Source of the DNA: Halomonas sp.
GTDB lineage: Bacteria > Pseudomonadota > Gammaproteobacteria > Pseudomonadales > Oleiphilaceae
NCBI GenBank assembly: GCA_007135745.1
Contig: SLIH01000209.1
Span: forward strand, 1 to 5,264
Length of the DNA: 5,264 nt
Direction of reading: 5' to 3'
In this document: positions 1 to 5,264 of the stretch, piece by piece
Position numbering within the stretch: the first letter of the stretch is position 1
Layout: the number at the start of each line of letters is the position of its first letter
Notes under the pieces: model-generated
What the model was told of the DNA's origin: nothing
Databases searched by the model: none
The model's input: only the letters and a program-made list of their open reading frames with translations
Program-made: the position numbers and the translations under genes

Positions 1-247
1 CCGGGTCGTGAAGCGGGGGCACGCCCTGGAGGAAGCGGAAAAATTGGCCAGGCAGTTGGCGGACTTCCCGCAGACCTGTATGCGTCAGGATCGTCTCAGT
101 GCTCTGGAACAGTGGTCCCTGGATGAAGTGAGCGCGCTTGCTAATGAGTTCCGGCGTGGCGAAACCACACTGCGCTCCGGGGAAACCCTCAGCGGCGCGG
201 GGCGGTTTGCCTCGGGGCAGGGGCGAAAGGGTGATTTCGGGGATTGA
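1..247 (+). CDS. Crotonase / enoyl-CoA hydratase family protein, C-terminal fragment (5' end outside window)
   Basis: The frame is open from the left edge (first full codon at base 2) to TGA at 245-247, giving about 81 residues of the C-terminus. The segment carries marks typical of the end of crotonase-fold acyl-CoA hydratases/isomerases: an R-V-V strand, an alanine/leucine-rich helix, then FPQTCMRQDR, and a terminal GRFASGQGRKGDF resembling the G.RFA.G.GR.G.F ending of many enoyl-CoA hydratases. A GTG at 8 could be read as a start, but the homologous residues continue upstream of it, so the gene is truncated by the window rather than small. Family members hydrate or isomerise enoyl-CoA thioesters in the cytoplasm. 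The catalytic glutamates and oxyanion-hole residues lie upstream of this window, so activity cannot be judged. The stop is followed after 3 bases by the Omp85-type gene, suggesting cotranscription. Confidence 0.85.
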   Translation, partial: RVVKRGHALEEAEKLARQLADFPQTCMRQDRLSALEQWSLDEVSALANEFRRGETTLRSGETLSGAGRFASGQGRKGDFGD

Positions 248-250
248 ATT

Positions 251-1987
251 GTGCCCAGCATTCATTTTTCGGGCAGAAAAGGTCGCTTCCTGACATCGCT
301 GGTTTTGCTCTCTCATTGCCTTGCTTTTGCGGCTGAGGATCGGGGGGGCGAGTCTGGCAATGGCGCCTGCCGCTACGCTGAGGTACAGCCCGGGGACGTG
401 GATTTTGACGATCCTCGCGAACAGCTGAGGCACCAGCCGGATCTGATTATTCCCCCGGATGCCCGCATTGGTGAGGTTCACTTCCATCGCCAGCCGATCT
501 TCGATACCCGCGACCCCAAACAGGACAACGCGCTCTACCGGGCCATTAACACTATTAACATCAGGACCTGGGAGAGCACGCTGCAGGCTCGGTTGGTCTT
601 CCGCGAAGGGCAGCGCTATGAACCGCAACGACTGGATGAATCGGAGCGTGCGCTGCGGGAGCTGGATTTTCTGGTGGGCGCCTGGGTGCGGCCTTTTCGA
701 GTCTGTGATGACCGTGTCGATGTTGCGGTGGTCACCCGTGATAGCTGGACCTTCGTTCCCAGTATTGGTGTTTCCCGCTCGGGGGGCGAGACCAGTACGT
801 CCGTTGGCCTGACGGACCAGAACTTCCTGGGATCCGGTAAGGAAGTCTCGGTGTCCCATTCCAGCGATGCGGATCGTGATGAAACCAGTTTCGCCTATCG
901 CGATCCCAATCTTTTCGGTTCTCACTGGGTGGCGGATATTGGATACGACGAACGCAGTGATGGCAGAGGCAGGAATTTTGCGCTGGAGCGCCCTTTCTAT
1001 CGTGCCGGGGCGCAATGGTCTCTGGCCCTTGAAACCCGCAGAGATAGCCGGGAAGACTCACTGTTTTTCGGTGGTGACAAGTTCAGTACCTTTCGTCGTG
1101 ACTTTGAAGAACACGGCGTTCACTATGGACATTCCCTTGGACAGACCTCCCGCGCGGATCGTCGCCTGCTGATCGGCTATCGTTATCGTCGCGACCGCTT
1201 CAGTGAGGTTCCGGAAGAGCAGGCGCCAGAGCCATTTCCTGATGATCGCATACTGGCCTATCCGTGGGTGGGGCTTCAGTGGCAGGAAAACCAGTTCCAC
1301 GAAACCATTAACCTGACTCAGATGCAGCGCGTGGAAGACGTACGCGATGGCATCGATTTCAGCACCCGGATCGGTTTTTCCGACCGAGGCCTGGGTGCCA
1401 GCGAAGACCGGGTGATTCTGGAAAATGAATTCAGTGACAGCCTCGTGGCCACGGAGCGTCAGTTTGCTGACTATAAGGTGACGCAGGAGGGCCACTACCG
1501 GCTGGACCGAAACGAGACCGAAAATCTGAAAGTGACTGTGCGTGGGCGTTACTTCTACGGTGGGATGCATCGCCAAACCAGCTGGGCGACTCGGCTGGAA
1601 TTTACCGGAGCACGAAATCTGACGCCGGATGAGCAACTGCTGATCGGAGGCGACACCGGACTGCGCGGTTATCCGCGCAGTTACCAGACCGGTGACCGCA
1701 GGGCGCTTTTTTCCCTGGAGAAACGCTACTTCTCCAACTGGCACCCTTTTCGTCTGTTCCGGCTTGGGGGCGTTGCCTTCTTTGACGCCGGGCGTGCCTG
1801 GTTTGTCGATGGGCGGCCCAATGGGCCTGACGAAGGGGTACTCAAAGACGTCGGCCTGGGGTTGCGGTTGGCTTCAAGCCGGGTTGAAATCAACCGCATG
1901 CTCCATCTCGATTTTGCGGTGCCTCTGGATGGCGATGACGACATCAGTCGCTACCAGGTGCTGATCCGCGGGCGCAGTGAGTTCTGA
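251..1987 (+). CDS. Omp85-superfamily (BamA/TamA-like) outer-membrane beta-barrel protein
   Basis: A complete protein of 578 residues. Residues 1-27 form a Sec signal peptide: basic RKGR at 9-12, a hydrophobic core from about 13, and likely cleavage after AFA (25-27). Residues about 72-167 look like one POTRA domain: a strand near IGEVHFHRQ, a helix, the motif FREGQRYEPQRLDESERALR, then closing strands ending near VDVAVVTRDSW. The rest, about 170-578, is rich in alternating aromatic and polar strands, as expected for a 16-stranded barrel. GGDTGLRGYP at 466-475 matches the conserved (V/L)RG(F/Y) loop motif of Omp85 proteins, FFDAGRAW resembles a late strand, and the chain ends in Phe (RSEF), typical of the BAM-recognised beta-signal. 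The family inserts or translocates proteins or lipids at the outer membrane; the substrate here is unknown. The GTG at 251 is the first in-frame start after the upstream TGA, and only a weak GGGG (239-242) precedes it. BamA usually has five POTRAs and TamA three, so this is a shorter-armed paralogue rather than BamA. The gene lies 3 bases after the crotonase gene. Confidence 0.85.
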   Translation: MPSIHFSGRKGRFLTSLVLLSHCLAFAAEDRGGESGNGACRYAEVQPGDVDFDDPREQLRHQPDLIIPPDARIGEVHFHRQPIFDTRDPKQDNALYRAINTINIRTWESTLQARLVFREGQRYEPQRLDESERALRELDFLVGAWVRPFRVCDDRVDVAVVTRDSWTFVPSIGVSRSGGETSTSVGLTDQNFLGSGKEVSVSHSSDADRDETSFAYRDPNLFGSHWVADIGYDERSDGRGRNFALERPFYRAGAQWSLALETRRDSREDSLFFGGDKFSTFRRDFEEHGVHYGHSLGQTSRADRRLLIGYRYRRDRFSEVPEEQAPEPFPDDRILAYPWVGLQWQENQFHETINLTQMQRVEDVRDGIDFSTRIGFSDRGLGASEDRVILENEFSDSLVATERQFADYKVTQEGHYRLDRNETENLKVTVRGRYFYGGMHRQTSWATRLEFTGARNLTPDEQLLIGGDTGLRGYPRSYQTGDRRALFSLEKRYFSNWHPFRLFRLGGVAFFDAGRAWFVDGRPNGPDEGVLKDVGLGLRLASSRVEINRMLHLDFAVPLDGDDDISRYQVLIRGRSEF

Positions 1988-2006
1988 TCCTTGCATTATC
2001 GATCAG
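1984..2006. repeat. Short inverted repeat spanning both convergent stop codons
   Basis: CTGATC at 1984-1989 is the reverse complement of GATCAG at 2001-2006, giving a perfect 6-bp stem with an 11-base loop. The TGA of the barrel gene (1985-1987) and the TGA of the minus-strand hydrolase gene (2003-2005) lie in the two arms. It sits where a bidirectional terminator would be expected between convergent genes. However, the stem is short, only half GC, and there is no T tract on either side, so terminator function is doubtful. The symmetry may simply arise because both genes end in the same TGATC context. Confidence 0.35.
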
Positions 2007-2950
2007 GGAGAGAGCAGAGAGTGCATGTGCCGTGCCGTCTCTGAGGGGGTTTCGAGCATGGGGGCATGCCCGATGCCCTCCAGTATCACCAGGCGCGAGT
2101 CCTGGATATGCTCGTGCATGATCTCGGCATTGGCCACGTTGAGCACGCGATCCTTATCTCCCCAGAGAATCAGGGTTGGTGCGCGAATGCCCTCCATAAC
2201 TGCACCGAAGTCTGCGTCCGCGTCGCGACGAATATCCTCGAAAATAACCTCATTGATCTCGCGGTTGGCCAGGTGACGTTCTGCTATGACACGACTGATT
2301 GGCCAGGGGAGAAAGGGACGCTCTTCCATGACGAAATCCATAAGGTCGTTGAATTCGGATACGTCCTCCATGATCAGCGGATTGGTACCGGCCTGCAGAT
2401 GCTCTTCCAGTTCGGAGGGATGCTCGTGGACGCCGGCGGGGGCGATGAGCGTGAGGGTTTTCACCCGATCTGGTCGGGTTGAGGCAAACACAGCGACTAT
2501 GGCGCCGCCCATGGAACTGCCCGTGAGGTGGGCGGAAGAGACATCCAGAGCATCCATGATGGCGTCAAGATACCCCGCCTGATCGGCGACGGTATAGGAG
2601 AGATCCGGGTCCTGGATGCTGTCGCCATGGCCTGGCAGATCAATGGCGACGACATGGTAATCGTCGCGGAAGTCGCGGGCCAGGCGTATCCAGTTCTGTT
2701 TGTTGGCGGCAAAGCCATGCACCATCAGCAGCACCTCCCGGTCATCGCGGGGGGAGCGGCTTTCGTAGTAGGCGATGTGCTTGCCATTGATTTCCAGTGC
2801 TTTCTCCTCAAGGTTGGCCTGCCTCAGTTCATGGTTCAGAGCCCATGTGTGGACGCTCTCGCGGAAACCGGAACAGCCGGTGACGATCAGAGCCAGGGTC
2901 AGGAGAACCAATAAACGACTGGCGGCGGAGAATGCGGGTTTTCGATCCAT
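2003..2950 (-). CDS. Alpha/beta-hydrolase lipoprotein (lipase/esterase-like)
   Basis: A complete protein of 315 residues from the ATG at 2950. Residues 1-26 are a lipoprotein signal: MDRK, a hydrophobic stretch 13-23, then the lipobox V-T-G-C with the acylated Cys at 26. The mature part is an alpha/beta hydrolase fold: the oxyanion-strand motif MVHGF (76-80), DLPGHGDS (104-111), the nucleophile elbow G-S-S-M-G-G with Ser146, the acid in WGDKDRV (Asp267), and the base in GIGHAP (His295). All triad members are present in the right order and spacing. A helical cap, about 175-250, lies between strand 6 and the acid, as is usual. The family hydrolyses esters, and the lipoprotein form with a xSMGG elbow recalls the family V lipases of Psychrobacter/Moraxella; the actual substrate cannot be told from sequence. 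The residue after the Cys is Ser, not Asp, which by the usual +2 rule favours outer-membrane sorting. An upstream in-frame ATG at 2962 would add four residues, but the Shine-Dalgarno position favours 2950. The gene is convergent with the barrel gene and divergent from the cyclase gene. Confidence 0.87.
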   Translation of the reverse strand: MDRKPAFSAASRLLVLLTLALIVTGCSGFRESVHTWALNHELRQANLEEKALEINGKHIAYYESRSPRDDREVLLMVHGFAANKQNWIRLARDFRDDYHVVAIDLPGHGDSIQDPDLSYTVADQAGYLDAIMDALDVSSAHLTGSSMGGAIVAVFASTRPDRVKTLTLIAPAGVHEHPSELEEHLQAGTNPLIMEDVSEFNDLMDFVMEERPFLPWPISRVIAERHLANREINEVIFEDIRRDADADFGAVMEGIRAPTLILWGDKDRVLNVANAEIMHEHIQDSRLVILEGIGHAPMLETPSETARHMHSLLSP

Positions 2951-2954
2951 AATG

Positions 2955-2960
2955 TCTTCC
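2955..2960 (-). promoter_or_regulatory. Ribosome binding site deciding the hydrolase start
   Basis: On the minus strand GGAAGA lies 4 bases before the ATG at 2950-2948, a good Shine-Dalgarno fit at slightly short spacing. The alternative ATG at 2962-2960 runs into this same element, and its own nearest purine run (AGGAA) is about 14 bases away, too far to be efficient. This makes the 315-residue product more likely than the 319-residue one. Confidence 0.6.
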
Positions 2961-3042
2961 ATTGCGTGGATGTTTGTTCCTGGATGGCTCGCGGATAAGG
3001 GTGAATGGGGCTTCAGCCTCTGGTAATCTACTCGTTTTCCCT

Positions 3043-3047
3043 GAAGG
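3043..3047 (+). promoter_or_regulatory. Ribosome binding site of the diguanylate cyclase gene
   Basis: GAAGG ends 10 bases before the ATG at 3058, a slightly long but acceptable spacing. It supports ATG 3058 over the upstream in-frame TTG (2962) and GTG (3001), whose extra residues contain no recognisable domain or membrane segment. Confidence 0.5.
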
Positions 3048-3057
3048 CGCCAATGGT

Positions 3058-4206
3058 ATGGACCAGACTGATCGCCATCATGCCTGTAAGGAGCTTGCCC
3101 GTCGGGGCCTGCTCGGCAGTGTATTCTATTTTCTTCTCTGGCTGATTGTCCTCTCCGTCACACCGATCGGGGAGGACCTTCCACGCTTTGCCCTCTATGT
3201 CGGGTTGATTTTTGCCGTTACCGGAATCTGCCGTTCGATTCTCGGTTATTTCTATCTGCATGGCCGTACCCAGAGCCGGGCCCGCTGGTTTTATGCCTAC
3301 GCGGCCTGTGTGCTGATCTCCGGTGGTACCTGGGGGCTCGCTACGGCGGTTGTTTTCTGGAGCTATCTGCCGCAATGGCCTGCCTTTCTGGTGGGCTTCT
3401 CGGCAGCGGGGCTTGTCGCCGGTGGTACCTTTTCCGTAAGCAGTCATCGGGTACTGCAGGTTCTCTACATCGTGGTCACCATGCTGCCGGCAGCGCTGAC
3501 TCTGGCCTTTATGGAAGAACCTCAGGCGCGGGTTCTGGCGCTTCTTTTCGTTTTCAATGCTGCGTTTCTGTTCACCATTGGTGGGTCGCTCCACCGTCAG
3601 TACTGGGATCTTCAGTTGCTCAGTGATACAGACTCCCTCACAGGTCTGGCCAACCGCCGGCGGTTTGATCGAGTGCTGCGGGATGAGGTGAAGCGGGCAC
3701 GACGCGGAGACGCTTCACTCAGCCTGATGCTGGTTGATGTGGACCATTTCAAGCTCTACAACGACAGTTACGGCCACACCCGTGGAGATTATGTGCTGGA
3801 GGTGGTGGCCGAACGCCTCAGCCAGTGTATGCGACGCTCCCAGGATCTTGCCGCGCGCTATGGTGGTGAAGAGTTTGCCTGCGTGCTGCCGAGCTGTTCC
3901 AAAGAAGGCGCCAGACTTATGGCGGAGCGCATACAGGAAAGTATTGACGCGTTGCGACTGCCGCACCTGTTTTCGCCTACTGCGCCCCGCGTTACCGTCA
4001 GTCTGGGGGTGGTCACCCTGGAAAGCGGTACGCCCTGCGAACCGGACCGGTTGGTGGCGCAGGCGGATAAACTGCTGTATCAGAGCAAGGAACACGGTCG
4101 TCACCGGGCGACCTGTGGTCTCTATTCCAATGAATCCGAGCGAGAGTCGGCGTCGTATTGGACGGCGTCCCCCAATTCCGATGGAGAAGGAAACGATCAT
4201 GACTGA
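3058..4206 (+). CDS. Membrane-anchored GGDEF diguanylate cyclase
   Basis: From ATG 3058 the product has 382 residues. The first half is membrane-embedded, with about six hydrophobic segments near 17-37, 44-66, 78-101, 109-127, 132-152 and 159-178, forming a sensor region I cannot assign to a named MASE-type domain. A GGDEF domain follows at about 190-350: DTDSLTGLANR (190-200), the metal-binding Asp227 in LVDVDHFK, substrate-contact Asn235 and Asp244, the active-site GGEEF at 269-273, and the closing ADKLLYQSKEHGRHR (336-350). RSQD at 260-263 sits five residues before GGEEF, the position of the RxxD inhibitory site. By family knowledge it should convert two GTP into c-di-GMP on the cytoplasmic face and be subject to product inhibition. 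No EAL domain is present. A hydrophilic Ser/Asn/Asp-rich tail of about 32 residues follows. The last codons overlap the next gene by 8 bases, indicating translational coupling. The ligand sensed by the membrane part is unknown. Confidence 0.9.
   Translation: MDQTDRHHACKELARRGLLGSVFYFLLWLIVLSVTPIGEDLPRFALYVGLIFAVTGICRSILGYFYLHGRTQSRARWFYAYAACVLISGGTWGLATAVVFWSYLPQWPAFLVGFSAAGLVAGGTFSVSSHRVLQVLYIVVTMLPAALTLAFMEEPQARVLALLFVFNAAFLFTIGGSLHRQYWDLQLLSDTDSLTGLANRRRFDRVLRDEVKRARRGDASLSLMLVDVDHFKLYNDSYGHTRGDYVLEVVAERLSQCMRRSQDLAARYGGEEFACVLPSCSKEGARLMAERIQESIDALRLPHLFSPTAPRVTVSLGVVTLESGTPCEPDRLVAQADKLLYQSKEHGRHRATCGLYSNESERESASYWTASPNSDGEGNDHD
4187..4191 (+). promoter_or_regulatory. Ribosome binding site of the reductase-like gene, inside the cyclase gene
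   Basis: AAGGA within the purine-rich run 4183-4193 ends 7 bases before the ATG at 4199. It lies in the last codons of the cyclase gene, so ribosomes finishing the cyclase pass directly over it. It fixes the start at 4199. Confidence 0.7.
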
Positions 4207-5264
4207 CACTCAGTACGATCTCGTGGTATTTGGTGCCACCAGTTTCGTTGGAAAGATCCTGGCGGAGTACCTGAAGCGAACCTACGGGAGCGATGGCGAG
4301 TTGAAGTGGGCGGTTGCCGGACGATCCAGATCCAAGCTGGATGCCCTCAAGGCAGAGCTCGGAGAAACCGAGCTGCCTGTGCTCGTAGCGGATGCCTCAG
4401 ACGAGCAGGCATTGAAAGCCCTGTGCGATTCCACTCGGGTCGTGGTTTCCACCGTGGGCCCTTATGCGCTCTATGGCGAACCACTGGTCAAGGTCTGTGC
4501 TGAAACCGGTACCGATTACTGCGACCTCACGGGTGAAGTGCAATGGCTGCGGCGCATGATCGAAAAATACCAGTCCGCCGCCGAAACCTCCGGTGCGCGA
4601 ATCGTCAACTGCTGTGGGTTTGACTCCATCCCGTCGGACCTGGGTGTCTATTTCCTGCAGCAGGAAGGGCAGAAACGCTATGGTCAGCCGTTTTCCCGAG
4701 TAAAGATGCGTGTGCGAGCGGCAAAGGGAGGGCTTTCCGGAGGCACGGTTGCCAGTCTCATGAACGTGGTGAAGGAAGCCTCCGCGGATCCTTCATTGCG
4801 CAAGGAACTGGCCAATCCCTATTCCGTATGCCCGCCCAATCATGGACTGACCGCCCGTCAGCCCAATGTAAAATCAGCCCAGTACGACAGTGATTTTCAG
4901 GCCTGGACGGCGCCTTTTGTCATGGCAGCTATCAACACACGCGTGGTCCATCGTTCCAATGCCCTGTCCGGTGCCGCCTATGGCCGGGATTTCCGTTACG
5001 ACGAAGGCGTGCTTACCGGGCGTGGCCTCAAGGGTCGTACCACGGCCTACGCCACCATGGGAGGATTGGGTGGCTTTATGCTGGGGGCTTCGTTAAAGCC
5101 CACTCGCTGGGTCCTGGAAAAGTTTGTTCCCAAGCCCGGCGAAGGACCAAGCCCGCAGGATCAGGAAAAGGGTTTCTTCGATCTGAGGTTCCATGGTCAG
5201 ACATCGGATGGCCAGACACTGCGTGCCCGAGTAACCGGTGACCGTGATCCGGGTTATGGTTCCA
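4199..5264 (+). CDS. Saccharopine dehydrogenase-like NAD(P)-binding protein, trans-acting enoyl reductase family (3' end outside window)
   Basis: The frame is open from ATG 4199 to the right edge: 355 full codons with no stop. The start MTDTQYDLVVFGATSFVG is a beta strand plus dinucleotide-binding glycine loop (Gly12, Gly18) of a Rossmann fold. WAVAGRSRSKL follows at the second strand, where the Arg residues suggest NADPH preference, then VVVSTVGPYALYG (81-93), GTDYCDLTGE, and the well-conserved family block CGFDSIPSDLG (139-149). These match the family that includes the mycobacterial trans-acting enoyl reductase (polyketide/lipid modification) and eukaryotic saccharopine dehydrogenase-like oxidoreductase; true lysine-pathway saccharopine dehydrogenase is much less likely. 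A glycine-rich hydrophobic segment (GGLGGFMLGASL) lies near residues 286-297. Family proteins usually have about 390-420 residues, so roughly 40-60 are missing at the right edge. The substrate is unknown; reduction of an unsaturated acyl chain is an inference. Ser15 replaces the glycine common in GATGF loops. The start overlaps the cyclase gene by 8 bases. Confidence 0.85.
   Translation, partial: MTDTQYDLVVFGATSFVGKILAEYLKRTYGSDGELKWAVAGRSRSKLDALKAELGETELPVLVADASDEQALKALCDSTRVVVSTVGPYALYGEPLVKVCAETGTDYCDLTGEVQWLRRMIEKYQSAAETSGARIVNCCGFDSIPSDLGVYFLQQEGQKRYGQPFSRVKMRVRAAKGGLSGGTVASLMNVVKEASADPSLRKELANPYSVCPPNHGLTARQPNVKSAQYDSDFQAWTAPFVMAAINTRVVHRSNALSGAAYGRDFRYDEGVLTGRGLKGRTTAYATMGGLGGFMLGASLKPTRWVLEKFVPKPGEGPSPQDQEKGFFDLRFHGQTSDGQTLRARVTGDRDPGYGS

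Larger units (their letters stand above)
2951..3057. promoter_or_regulatory. Divergent intergenic region, presumed to hold promoters of hydrolase and cyclase genes
   Basis: These 107 bases separate two genes transcribed away from each other, so leftward and rightward promoters are expected here or just inside the flanking genes. I could not find a convincing sigma-70 -35/-10 pair at proper spacing in either direction; TAATCT at 3024-3029 preceded by TG is at best a poor extended -10 for the cyclase. A small dyad GGCT-TC-AGCC lies at 3010-3019. The plus-strand reading frame of the cyclase stays open leftward to a TTG at 2962, so an N-terminally longer cyclase is formally possible. Confidence 0.35.

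Noticed and set aside
8..247. Small stand-alone gene starting at GTG 8
   Set aside because: Crotonase-like sequence continues upstream to the window edge, so this is the tail of a larger gene.
311..322. Possible lipobox at Cys23 in the Omp85-type signal peptide
   Set aside because: The residue before Cys is His, which lipoprotein signal peptidase sites do not normally allow, and a normal A-F-A cleavage site follows directly.
1058..1744. Long minus-strand open frame (228 codons) inside the Omp85-type gene
   Set aside because: It lies wholly antisense to a well-supported protein, its translation has no recognisable domain, and long antisense frames are common in GC-rich coding DNA.
2066..2482. 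Plus-strand open frame (138 codons) opposite the hydrolase
   Set aside because: The minus-strand frame has a full catalytic triad and lipobox, so the plus-strand frame is its shadow.
2962..3057. N-terminal extension of the cyclase from TTG 2962 or GTG 3001
   Set aside because: The extra 19-32 residues look like translated intergenic DNA, and the GAAGG before ATG 3058 gives a better start.
3028..3594. Minus-strand open frame (188 codons) opposite the cyclase membrane region
   Set aside because: The translation is low-complexity, rich in Arg, Gly and Glu, with no domain. It mirrors the codon pattern of the hydrophobic helices on the other strand.
3715..4209. Minus-strand open frame (164 codons) opposite the GGDEF domain
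   Set aside because: It is antisense to conserved GGDEF motifs, with no ribosome binding site or recognisable product.

Overview
The window reads as ordinary, densely coded chromosome from a Gram-negative bacterium. It has an outer-membrane beta-barrel gene of the Omp85 superfamily, a lipobox lipoprotein, a membrane-bound diguanylate cyclase, a fairly GC-rich base composition and short intergenic gaps. The protein types, especially the combination of a crotonase, a lipase-like lipoprotein and a trans-acting enoyl reductase-like protein, suggest a marine gammaproteobacterium of the Marinobacter/Alcanivorax kind. That placement is an inference from protein style, not from a marker gene.

Layout: (1) 1-247, plus strand, the C-terminal end of a crotonase/enoyl-CoA hydratase family protein, cut by the left edge. 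(2) 251-1987, plus strand, a complete GTG-initiated exported Omp85-type barrel protein with one recognisable POTRA-like domain, beginning 3 bases after the crotonase stop. (3) 2003-2950, minus strand, a lipoprotein with a complete alpha/beta-hydrolase catalytic triad, convergent with gene 2 across 15 bases. (4) 3058-4206, plus strand, a six-TM diguanylate cyclase with intact GGEEF and RxxD motifs, divergent from the hydrolase across a 107-base gap. (5) 4199-5264, plus strand, an NADP-binding saccharopine dehydrogenase-like (trans-acting enoyl reductase family) protein that overlaps the cyclase gene by 8 bases and runs off the right edge.

There are thus three transcription units: crotonase-Omp85 rightward, hydrolase leftward, and cyclase-reductase rightward. 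The hydrolase and cyclase must draw their promoters from the shared region around 2951-3057 or from inside the neighbouring gene. No tRNA, rRNA, CRISPR, insertion sequence, phage gene or recombination site was seen. A loose theme of acyl-lipid and envelope biology runs through the window (crotonase, Omp85, lipase-like lipoprotein, enoyl reductase-like protein), with a c-di-GMP synthase embedded in it. The sequence does not show that they form one pathway, and I see no convincing sign of a new multi-gene system.
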